Below are positions 56,238 through 64,000 of a stretch of DNA of 64,000 bases, in pieces; positions within the stretch are counted from its first letter, which is position 1, and the number at the start of each line of letters is the position of its first letter. The notes below the pieces were generated by a model that searched no databases, was not told the DNA's origin, and was given only the letters and a program-made list of their open reading frames with translations. Made by a program: the position numbers and the translations under genes. Source of the DNA: Ilyonectria destructans (lineage: Eukaryota; Ascomycota; Sordariomycetes; Hypocreales; Nectriaceae); the NCBI GenBank assembly GCA_020740775.1, contig JAHEWK010000010.1, positions 2,294,001 to 2,358,000 on the forward strand, given 5' to 3'.

Positions 56238-56501
56238 ATGTGCTACTGGGTTTGGTTCCAATGCGGACACTGCACATACAAGGTCCCTATCGACATAAAG
56301 GAATGCTCCCGGTTCAAGGTGAGACAGGATCTATTAGACGCCCGGGGTATCGAGTTCAAGCTTGATGCAGAATGCGTCGAAGTGAGAGAGAAGAAGAAGA
56401 AAATCGGGGGCGAACTGGCCACCTCCGAATGCAAAAATAAGAAGTGTCCTTCAAAGCAACCTGCGGAGAAGCAGGAGGATAATGAAGAGGCTACAGTGTA
56501 G
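56238..56501 (+). CDS. Small Cys-containing hypothetical protein
   Basis: 87 aa, starting MCYWVWFQCGHCTYKVPIDI and continuing KECSRFKVRQDLLDARGIEF. It has a Lys/Glu-rich, Cys-spaced C-terminus (CKNKKCPSKQPAEKQEDNEE). The MCxW…CGHC opening resembles short ascomycete hypothetical proteins with CxxC knuckles that may bind zinc. No signal peptide. It lies alone between a long intergenic stretch and the NADPH oxidase gene. Short but with biased, protein-like composition. Confidence 0.5.
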   Translation: MCYWVWFQCGHCTYKVPIDIKECSRFKVRQDLLDARGIEFKLDAECVEVREKKKKIGGELATSECKNKKCPSKQPAEKQEDNEEATV

Positions 56502-56912
56502 TTTCTTCTACACTAGGAATGCTATCTTCCTACCGTCCTACTTATTGGTGGTTATATTTCTTATCTTCATCAACAAGCGCGACCTCTGCTTGACTACAAT
56601 TATCTGTTCCCAATGTGTGACATTGGGAATTCATTTGCCCAGCAAAGCTGAGGACCTCGAGGATCAAAGGGTATAGCTCGATACAACACAAAACCAAGTT
56701 TCATCAATCTTCCGGATTAGCCGGCGCTCGGTGACTGTAGGTTCTGTAAGCTACGTGTCATTCTGCTAGAATTAAATTACCGTAACCTGACTCCGTATCG
56801 ATATCAGTAACACAGCGCTTAGAATAGGTTGGACATCATAGAAATTTGAAGCAGACAGGGAATTTTGATGTTTAGTGACTGAGAAGAATCTAGTACAATC
56901 AAATTGCATGAC
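56502..56912. other. Intergenic, 3'-3'
   Basis: Between the small protein and the end of the oxidase gene. A plus-strand frame starting at 56904 is only the reverse of the oxidase. Confidence 0.5.
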
Positions 56913-59219
56913 CTATCCGAACACCTCAATCATAAAGTGATACTCAATTTTACTCCCGTCATGCCGGCCTCTTGTCGTCAGCTCTCTGCACTTATCCGCC
57001 AAGATCTCGCCCACGACAGGTGCACCGCAGTAGAACACGCCGACTTTCAATTCCTCACCATCGTCTCTGCTACTCTCAATCCCCGAATCCTCCGTTTTCG
57101 TCGTCGATCGCATCTTACTTGCCCGAAACTTGAGCATCTCTTCGTAATGTTCATCAAGAACGAGATCAAAATCCGGCCGCCCAAAATGCGTTGGGTTCAG
57201 CAATCCCGTAAGCGGAGAAGCCGGGTGCTCCTCAGTGCGGTGCATCTCAAGCAGCCAACGGTAGACGTGCGTAGAAATCTCCTTCTTCTTAGCAGTGACG
57301 TGTGTGTTGATGCGGATGTCGAGGCATGGGTGCTCTTCGTGCTCCCGGTGCCACTCTTGGCTGAGAGAGACTTCGTTGAGAAGGTCGGACAGCCATTGAA
57401 GATAGTTGCGGTCGCGGACCATCCAGTGGAAGTCAACGCGGCGATAGCTTTCGGCGAAGGTGTGGGAGTCGTCAGCTTGAGGCTTTCGCTGCTCGTTGAT
57501 GAGGTCTGGACCGACAGCATCGAATTTTCTGGGTTGTCTTTGGCCGTTTACGTTCTTGCTTCCGTTCTGAATGTCGCTGCCCTCCTTGTTTGTCTTGTCA
57601 TCGTTGTCGTTTCTCTGTTGGTCTCCAACTTTAGTTCGGTTGTCGGTGTTGGATGTATAGTCTGAAGCCGCGGCCGTAGCATCCGAGTCACAGCGATGGA
57701 CCTGTCTTCTATGCCCAGGGCCACCATGATCTAGGTCATCATTGTACTGTAAGTCTGCAAGAATGCCCGAGAATGGTGTCACACCAATGCCTGCACCGAT
57801 AATAACCGAGTGATTGAAGTCGTAGAAGCGCTGCGCCGGGGCACCAAAAGGCCCGTTGATGCCGACATCAATCTTACACTCTCCGGTTTCTCCTCCCAGT
57901 TTACGCAACCTGCCAGTCCAGTCGCCGTCGGTCTTGATGTGAACCATCATTCTGTTTCCACGGCAGAAAGATACAGTAAATGGGTGCCATTGGAAGAAGC
58001 TGATTTTGGGGACTTGGAGGAAGATGTACTGGCCAGCCTTGTATCTCCAGAGACGTTCGCTAGGTATTGTGGCCGTGATCTCGACCGTGTCTGCGTCCAA
58101 CACCTTCATGCTAGCTTTGATGGGATGGAAGCCGAGAAAGATGCGAACTATTCGCTCAATCAACACCAACAGAGTCGGAAAAGCAAGGAAATAGCCAAAC
58201 ATGGGCCACTGGAGCAGTGCAGCAGTGCCATGAGCCATCATCAGGCCAATAATGGGAAACATGAGTAGATGTCCAAGCTGGAAGACCTCGTAGTTCCACC
58301 TACGGACTTGAGGCATGCTCAGCAAGCAGAGCAGGTAGAAAAGTCCGAGAGCAGTAATTCCAGTGAAACCGGGAAGTGATCGTACGTATTCGATATAAGG
58401 ACGCGGAACCATATCTGGACCGAGCACGCTGGCAACGGCGTCTTGGTTGGCAGGGTCGCTGCCGTGAACGAAAGAACCCGTGAGGTGGCCAAGAGCATGC
58501 AGCGTAGCGAGGAGGATGGCAACGCAAGAGATGCGAATATGAAACCCCTGTGACAGATCCCAGTTGAAGAAACGTGAGATATGATACGACCTACGCAGCC
58601 ACGTGGAAAAATAGCGCGACATGCTGAGGATGAGGAAGAAGACGGTCGGATATAGAGCACCCGAACACGTCTTGGCCATGACAACGCCCCATCCAAATGC
58701 AGCGCGATACTGCGGCGTGGTCTGATACTTGACGAGCTGCCAGATGCCAAAGGCCAACTGCATCGAGATGACGAGACCTATGAAGCCAACTTCGGCCGCG
58801 TGGACGGCCCAGTAGGCGCGGATTCTTCGCCAGCCGGGGAGATGTTTGAAGTAGCTCCTTTCTTCCTTCTCCGCCTTGGTAGCTTGCTGAAGCGAGGGGA
58901 TCTTCCAGCTGCGTACAAGAAGTGCGAACTCGTCTCGGGGGACTTGTTGAGCGTTGGATCCCATCATGCTACGTAAGAAGGAGTGTCGGGCTTGGTCATC
59001 GTTGGGGTGAGAGTTGTGGGAGTTGTTATTGACAGCCAGCTCATGGTGCGCGTGGTCGAGTTTTCGTTCGACTTCGCTATAGTCTATGTTACCGTCGCCA
59101 TTGTGGTCGAGGTCGTCGATAAACTTGTTGATTTCGTCATCGTCGAGGTATTGTACGTTTTTAGAGGAGCGGACGGGGTGTTGTGCTATGAACGATTGAG
59201 GACGGTCTTGCGCCATCAC
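56913..59219 (-). CDS. noxC: NADPH oxidase with EF-hand (NoxC type)
   Basis: Single exon, 768 aa. An EF-hand (DDLDHNGDGNIDYSEVERKL, ~residues 34-53) marks the NoxC class (Nox3 of Magnaporthe), unlike NoxA/NoxB. Membrane helices follow with haem-ligand histidines (CVAILLATLHALGHLTGS and FQLGHLLMFPIIGLMMAHG). The FAD site is HPFTVSF and the NADPH site VIIGAGIGVTPF. A long hydrophilic insert (~500-590), rich in Asp/Asn, interrupts the NADPH domain. The C-terminus has GVFYCGAPVVG and ends with an aromatic residue near the terminus (HFMIEVFG). It makes superoxide across a membrane, likely under Ca2+ control. An in-frame ATG three bases downstream of the start is equally possible. Confidence 0.93.
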   Translation of the reverse strand: MMAQDRPQSFIAQHPVRSSKNVQYLDDDEINKFIDDLDHNGDGNIDYSEVERKLDHAHHELAVNNNSHNSHPNDDQARHSFLRSMMGSNAQQVPRDEFALLVRSWKIPSLQQATKAEKEERSYFKHLPGWRRIRAYWAVHAAEVGFIGLVISMQLAFGIWQLVKYQTTPQYRAAFGWGVVMAKTCSGALYPTVFFLILSMSRYFSTWLRRSYHISRFFNWDLSQGFHIRISCVAILLATLHALGHLTGSFVHGSDPANQDAVASVLGPDMVPRPYIEYVRSLPGFTGITALGLFYLLCLLSMPQVRRWNYEVFQLGHLLMFPIIGLMMAHGTAALLQWPMFGYFLAFPTLLVLIERIVRIFLGFHPIKASMKVLDADTVEITATIPSERLWRYKAGQYIFLQVPKISFFQWHPFTVSFCRGNRMMVHIKTDGDWTGRLRKLGGETGECKIDVGINGPFGAPAQRFYDFNHSVIIGAGIGVTPFSGILADLQYNDDLDHGGPGHRRQVHRCDSDATAAASDYTSNTDNRTKVGDQQRNDNDDKTNKEGSDIQNGSKNVNGQRQPRKFDAVGPDLINEQRKPQADDSHTFAESYRRVDFHWMVRDRNYLQWLSDLLNEVSLSQEWHREHEEHPCLDIRINTHVTAKKKEISTHVYRWLLEMHRTEEHPASPLTGLLNPTHFGRPDFDLVLDEHYEEMLKFRASKMRSTTKTEDSGIESSRDDGEELKVGVFYCGAPVVGEILADKCRELTTRGRHDGSKIEYHFMIEVFG

Positions 59220-59754
59220 GACGTAAAAAGGGACGATAGAGCGACCGAGAGAGGATGCGGGTAGAGTTTGCTCGAGATGTGAAGAGAAATAGCCACGTGC
59301 TTTTCTGTCTTGTGGCTACTCTTTTGTCCGCGCGATACCAAGACTTGGATACGTCAGCACTTGTACGCCAAGGTCTTGACCAAATTCAGCTACGAGTAAT
59401 AAAAGATGACTTTCAGGCAGGATTTAATTGCTGCAGAACGGAAAATATGCGGGTCTTCATTGTCCCAGCCGCTATGACCTTGATTACTCTACAAGAAAAT
59501 GACGATGCCTAGGAGAATTCGGTGCTTGGCATGCTTGGTGTTCTTGGCTTGAGACGCTAGACCATCCAATGATGTTTACAGAGGAGCGTTGGCTCCCTAG
59601 GCTAAGCTTCTGGGCGAAGCTTGGCAACGCTAGCTTGGAGATAACATCCGATGATGACGCGTGGAGTTGGCGATAGAAGTCGAAGTTGCATTATGCTTAA
59701 AAAGAGGATATCAACAAGCCGTGGGTTGTGGAGGGTAGGCGTGAAAGTTACACA
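59220..59754. other. Intergenic, oxidase promoter side
   Basis: Upstream of noxC and 3' of the EgtB-like relic. No feature seen. Confidence 0.45.
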
Positions 59755-61239
59755 TCAACACCAACTCAAATATCCCGCGAGACGAGGATGCAACGCCCAA
59801 CTTCCGCCAAGGGTGGCGATGTGCTTACCATCCATAAAGTCCGCTGAGTGTGCTACGTTAGCACATGGTGAATGCGTACAGCACTGGAGGCTCACCAATG
59901 TACCCAGGGTAGATCCATCGGCTTGAACCCACGTTGCGGCTGGAAAAGATCACTCGTCCACTCCGCCGCGCCTCCCGTGTTCCCCAATCCACAAACTGCC
60001 TTCATGTGCGTAATTGAAACGGGGTGGAAGTTTTGAAACCCCGAGTTCGTTCCCACGAGATCCGCGAACAATGCACGAGGATCCGTGTCTTGTTGACTTT
60101 GCTGTTGGGACGACCTTAACCCGTTGCTCGACATATTCATGAATACTTCGAAGTTCGCAGACGGGCACCAGCCCACCGTGCATATCCCTGCCATTACAGG
60201 CCAGTCCAACGCTTGGCTCAAAGGTACAAGACCCCAAACAGTTTTGACGCCGTGGCTAGAGATGAAACCGCCATAGTCTTCATCACCGAGACATCTCGAG
60301 TTCGCTGTTCGGCTCCAGGTAGCTGGAATCTCCGACTGCTTAGTAGTGATTAAATAGTCCGCGTACTCACCGTTGCTAACCGGTCTACCGTGTGTCTCAA
60401 AGCAATGCACTTGTGTGTCGTAAGGCGCACGTTCATTATCCCAAGCAAAGAAACGATCTGGCCCTGTGTCTGTCTCGGGATCATGAAATCCAATGGTAAA
60501 AGTCTGCTGTGGGATGCGGAACCATTCATTTTTAACGCGATGCCGGGCAGCTTCTTCTGCGAGCATTGCGAAATCAGGCTTGGGGAGTCCAGGAGGGGTC
60601 GAATGTTAGGACTTTATATGGTCATGAAGGGAAAGGTTTCGACGTGAAGGGCTTTTCTTCCCTCATCGAGATGCCTTCCCTCAATAAGTATCACGCAGGC
60701 TTACCCTCGTGCTCGAAACCGATCCAAAGAGCACGACCAGTGCGGCGATCTACGTACGCTTTGCCTGTTTCGTAGAGACTTCTGATACGCAATTCGACTC
60801 GCTCACGATGCATCAGAATCTCTTCCAGCGGTGGAAATACATCTGGAAGCTCGCTGTGATCATGGCATATCGAGGGGTCATCAATATCTGGGTCAATCCC
60901 CCGTTCAAAAATAGCATGATAGTACGCTGGCTCAGTGGGCGCGCTGTCGGTCGCCCTGGCTAGATGAATGCCCTCGCTGGGAACTTGATTCAGTGTCCTG
61001 CATTCACCAAGGCTATTAAGTACTCACGAGGTCGGGATGTGTCCCATATAGAAGAGGAGAGGGTTGCGTAATGGGATCGGCTGCTCCATCAGGGCGTCAG
61101 GAGGGATCATTTTGGTAGTGACGAGATCCCAGACTTTCCACAGGTGTTGACATTCTGACAAGGAAGGGACTGGCGCAGGCGCATAGTCGTTGGGTGCCAG
61201 TGGGAAGGCGTATTCGTTCTTCGGAATTAAAGACCCCAT
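59755..61239 (-). pseudogene. EgtB-like (ergothioneine-type sulfoxide synthase) half-gene, multiply broken
   Basis: From 61239 leftwards: MGSLIPKNEYAFPLAPNDYA, LRNPLLFYMGHIPT, FERGIDPDIDD and GFEHE joined by an intron to ALHVETF. The last supplies the H-x3-H-x-E iron motif of EgtB. The FGE-sulfatase-like domain follows (NEWFRIPQQTFTIGF, GPDRFFAWDNE, RPVSNGEYADYL, GGAAEWTS). The sequence corresponds to the C-terminal half of fungal Egt1; the N-terminal histidine methyltransferase half is absent. Lesions: TAA at 60614-60616 (CAA-to-TAA likely), a one-base loss near 60595 (RPL/PGLPKPDF), a frame change at 59915 (KPMDL/YPGYI), and loss of the C-terminus after GGSWALHPRLAG. A 34-bp intron could hide two of these but would be too short. 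Confidence 0.82.
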
Positions 61240-61933
61240 CGTGGTTGAGGAGAATAGATAAGTGCTGATTGACGTTAGTGTCAAGGCGGACACTGTTAAA
61301 CATTTAAGATGTCAACTATTGTATGACGTCAAATCCTGGTTTTCTGAATATCAACTGAGACATTGGCCTTCCGCCGGCAGTAGTATCACTCGCGGGCCAC
61401 TGGGAAGGCGGCACATCATCAATGGTATCCGCAGGCAATTTCATATTTAGTTTAGCCCACCAAGTCATCTCAAAAGCCGGGACTTCGAAGGCAGGACCCG
61501 ACTTTGGGCTGGCCAGTGAAAACCACTTGTCGCCTTGTCAAGGCATAAATATTGCGGCAAAGAGGGATAATCGAGCCCAATGACATTTGCACATCACTCG
61601 CTAAAGAGAAGGTGTTCTTTGGCTGTAACGTGTCCCAATTGACCCTGGCCAGACCTTGCTGTGCTACTAAGAATAAGTAAGACAAAGCGAGAAGGGCAAG
61701 GTAACCCCGCGTCATTAACCAACCCGCGAAAAGGATTTAGCTGTAGTTTCCATAGGTCTCGCTAACAGTCACTGCGGTGAAACGTGAAATTGTTTGAATT
61801 GGGAATGGTCGCCTTAGACTAAATTAGCTGCATTGTTCATGCATTATTTGTCTATTCTATGATGTCTAATTTTGTTACTCTAATCCCATCCGAATGGCTG
61901 CTAAATGATCTATGCTTGAGACAGTAGGGGTCC
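61240..61933. other. Intergenic with one small secretory-looking frame
   Basis: Contains the minus-strand frame 61715-61470 described separately; otherwise nothing. Confidence 0.4.
61470..61715 (-). CDS. Possible small secreted protein
   Basis: 81 residues starting MTRGYLALLALSYLFLVAQQ, a good signal-peptide shape, with cleavage plausible after GLA. The remainder (RVNWDTLQPKNTFSLASDVQ, then two Cys) has no known domain. No introns or neighbours support it, so chance cannot be excluded. Confidence 0.25.
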   Translation of the reverse strand: MTRGYLALLALSYLFLVAQQGLARVNWDTLQPKNTFSLASDVQMSLGSIIPLCRNIYALTRRQVVFTGQPKVGSCLRSPGF

Positions 61934-63736
61934 TTAAATCTCTTGCGCAAGCTTGCTGCGAGCCCTGAGCTTGTGCCCATACTTGAACATGACAAATGGA
62001 ATCAGACTCAACCCCGTACCCAGCAATGCCAGAATCAATCCAGCATACTGGCTCCCGACATTGTGAAAGAAAGCATTTGCAAACAAAGGCGTGACAGCAC
62101 CCAATGTGTTCCTCATCAATCCCTGGCCAGCAATAGCCGAGGAAGCGCTCTCGCCATAGCAGTCCGCCGTGTAGCTATACGTGCTTTCAAACACAAAGTA
62201 GACTCCGAACGCAATGGGCGCGAGTCCAATGACGGGACCGACCCACGACAGGAACGAGTACTGTGTGAAACTGTAGATGAAGAGCCCGATGGGTAGGAAA
62301 ACTGCACCGTACATGGCTCCGTAAAGGCGGGCTTCGGGAGTCACCTTGACGTTGGGATCCGCGACGAGGCGATCGAACTTGCGCATTTGGAGATGATGAG
62401 CCATCCATCCAAGTGTGGTGCCCACGCACAGCGAGATATACGGAAGACCGCTGACGCCCTCAGACCATCCGTGGTTCTCGGTGAATGTGATGGGAATCAC
62501 TGAGAGAAAGAGGAAGACGACAGCCCAGCAGAAAGCGATCCAAAGGCCAAAGGCAAAGACAACTGGCTCCGTCACCAACATGTGAATAGCCTTGACTGAA
62601 CTAGCCTTCAACATGGACTCGAGACTCGGCGTGAGAATATCACCAGCCGACACATATCGCTCGTCGCCAGTCGCCTTTCGCAGAGCTTTAGCCCGCTTAT
62701 GGAGTGCAACGCCGCCGCGCGTCTCGGGGAAGTAGAAGACGATGAGGAGGAGCAGGGGAACGTTGGCGAGGCCTTGGATGCCCTCGATCCAGCGCCACCC
62801 GAGGGCTTGGTCAATGAAGCCGGCGTAGATGGGCGCAGCGACTGTGCCGAAGATGGCGACGTAGCTGAACATGGCCATGGGACGACCGCGGTGGTGAGGC
62901 TCGTACATGTCGTCGAATGTACCTCCGACGAGGATCGTGCCGACGCAGCCAAAAAGGCCAAGCAGAAGCCGAAGGCCGATGATCGTTTCAATGTTCTGAG
63001 CGAGTGCCAAGCCGATGAACAATAGCGAAAAGCAGAAAAATGAGGTTGCGTAGACGACTTTGCGGCCAACCAGCTCGCAGAAGGGGGCTAGAACCATCGG
63101 CGCTACGGCACAGCTGATGTTGAAGGTGAAGAGACCCAGTTGGCCTTGGATGTTGGATGCGTCGAGATCCTTAACCATACTACTGATGCCAGAGTTGTAT
63201 GCTGTGGTTGCGAGGCCGATGAATAGGGTCATCAGATTGAGGATGGTCGAGATAGACCGCTTGTACCATGGGTTCCAGTTGAATGGGTTCTCCTTGTCCC
63301 CCGTAGCAAAGCCGAGAACAATGTATTCCTTCCCATCCTCATGTACCACCTCTGTTAGTGTGAGAGGCATGTCGATATCGACCGTCGTGATGGGACCGCA
63401 GTCGGAGTCGACCTCTTCGTTGCTGCTATCGACATGTTTTCCGCCCACGATCCGTCCGGCACTAGGATGGGCTTTCTCCCTGTCGTCATTGACGATGCCC
63501 TCCACGTCTGTAGTCTCAGGGTCGGAATGTTCCTTGCTCCATGTACTGTTCGCTCTCGAGGGGACGGCTGAAGGGACAGCTGTTGAGTTCTTCCGGGACG
63601 GGCCACCAACCCACGAGTTTGCCCGTGAGCCAGCAAAGAAGCTTGTGGGTCGAGAGACAAAAGGCGAGCCTGGCGCGCCCAGAGGCGAAGTCGGCCTTGA
63701 GGATGGCGCTGAAAAGGACGGGAGATAGTTCGACAT
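61934..63736 (-). CDS. MFS transporter, DHA1 (TPO1/drug) type
   Basis: Single exon, 600 aa. A long Ser/Pro-rich cytoplasmic N-terminus (~150 residues) ends at KENPFNWNPWYKR, the NPxNW motif preceding TM1 in fungal DHA1 carriers. Twelve membrane segments follow: ISTILNLMTLFIGLATTAYN, FCELVGRKVVYATSFFCF (motif A with GR/K), RLLLGLFGCVGTILVGGTFD (motif C-like), then the HHRGRPMAMFS loop and the GWRWIEGIQG turn. The central loop is ~70 residues and the C-terminus ends KYGHKLRARSKLAQEI. Proton-coupled export of drugs, polyamines or organic acids is usual for the family. Start chosen at 63736 as the first ATG; promoter lies at 63737-64000. Confidence 0.9.
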   Translation of the reverse strand: MSNYLPSFSAPSSRPTSPLGAPGSPFVSRPTSFFAGSRANSWVGGPSRKNSTAVPSAVPSRANSTWSKEHSDPETTDVEGIVNDDREKAHPSAGRIVGGKHVDSSNEEVDSDCGPITTVDIDMPLTLTEVVHEDGKEYIVLGFATGDKENPFNWNPWYKRSISTILNLMTLFIGLATTAYNSGISSMVKDLDASNIQGQLGLFTFNISCAVAPMVLAPFCELVGRKVVYATSFFCFSLLFIGLALAQNIETIIGLRLLLGLFGCVGTILVGGTFDDMYEPHHRGRPMAMFSYVAIFGTVAAPIYAGFIDQALGWRWIEGIQGLANVPLLLLIVFYFPETRGGVALHKRAKALRKATGDERYVSAGDILTPSLESMLKASSVKAIHMLVTEPVVFAFGLWIAFCWAVVFLFLSVIPITFTENHGWSEGVSGLPYISLCVGTTLGWMAHHLQMRKFDRLVADPNVKVTPEARLYGAMYGAVFLPIGLFIYSFTQYSFLSWVGPVIGLAPIAFGVYFVFESTYSYTADCYGESASSAIAGQGLMRNTLGAVTPLFANAFFHNVGSQYAGLILALLGTGLSLIPFVMFKYGHKLRARSKLAQEI

Positions 63737-64000
63737 GGTGGTTGTGTGGGTTACAAGAGATAAACAGGAGCAGGCTGGGTGAGAAACTTGTACTTATCAG
63801 TTACGAGTTTTCCGATACGTACCATGACTTGGTTCGGCACCCCCATTCTCTTATCATAGCACGTTCTGTGCTGTTCAACATGTTTGGCTGTCGCAGTGGA
63901 CCTGAGTCGCATGGTCCACTATACGACCATGAAGGCGCCGAGGTCTGTGGGTTGAAGTTCGCCTTTGCGAAGGAGCTCGCATCGGTGTATTATCTACCTA
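63737..64000. other. Upstream region of the MFS gene to window end
   Basis: No gene or repeat seen in the last 264 bases. Confidence 0.4.

Noticed and set aside
56904..57665. 253-residue plus-strand frame with a Val-rich hydrophobic end
   Set aside because: It is antisense to the conserved NADPH-binding domain of the oxidase and has no independent support.
60580..60620. 34-bp intron that would remove the stop and frameshift in the EgtB-like gene
   Set aside because: GTCCTAAC…CCAAG has splice-like ends but is far shorter than every other intron in this window (about 45 bp minimum), so true lesions are more likely.
1..64000. CRISPR array, prophage or bacterial operon signals
   Set aside because: None seen; spliceosomal introns and fungal families throughout show a eukaryotic nuclear sequence.

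Overview
This is nuclear DNA of a filamentous ascomycete (Pezizomycotina, most likely Sordariomycetes; the species cannot be fixed from sequence alone). The evidence is short GT-AG introns of about 45-120 bp with CTAAC-like branch sites, a NACHT NLR and a HET-domain protein, a hybrid histidine kinase, an EF-hand NADPH oxidase, a Zn2Cys6 regulator, and decayed repeats dominated by C-to-T/G-to-A change, as expected from RIP. Most gene models below were built by joining exons by hand. For nearly all multi-exon genes the summed exon length is a whole number of codons.

Layout. 1-2.1 kb: 5' part of a PNP-NACHT NLR (minus), cut by the window edge. 3.1-4.3 kb: a secreted Cys-rich protein with a hydrophobic C-terminus. 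6.0-8.6 kb: a dead FAH-family hydrolase next to an intact MFS transporter. 9.4-14.1 kb: a scytalone-dehydratase-like enzyme, a FAD monooxygenase and a GST, which look like polyketide tailoring genes although no synthase is visible. 14.1-20 kb: an accessory, decayed island with a RIP-like repeat copy, a 55-58 bp minisatellite, a nonsense-bearing SF1-helicase-like gene, an AT-rich tract and a nonsense-bearing HNH-domain gene.

20.0-37.4 kb: the most interesting region, a compact cluster of eight genes: Baeyer-Villiger monooxygenase, zinc alcohol dehydrogenase, alpha/beta hydrolase, short-chain dehydrogenase, copper amine oxidase, CYP505-type P450 (truncated), Zn2Cys6 activator and an FLVCR-like MFS transporter. 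The chemistry fits a subterminal-oxidation route (hydroxylation, oxidation to ketone, Baeyer-Villiger oxygen insertion, ester hydrolysis) with an amine oxidase added. Nearly every promoter in this block carries GCCCGCGG, whose core CCGCGG is an inverted CCG/CGG pair as expected for a Zn2Cys6 factor. I propose it as a locally controlled pathway whose P450 has been damaged.

37.4-40.3 kb: a broken NmrA-like gene and short tandem repeats. 40.3-45.0 kb: an AAA+ ATPase, a disordered poly-Thr protein and tRNA-Val(AAC). 45.9-54.5 kb: a hybrid histidine kinase, a HET-domain protein and a secreted M28 aminopeptidase. 56.2-64 kb: a small Cys-containing protein, a NoxC-type NADPH oxidase, an EgtB-like (ergothioneine-type) pseudogene and a DHA1-type MFS transporter.
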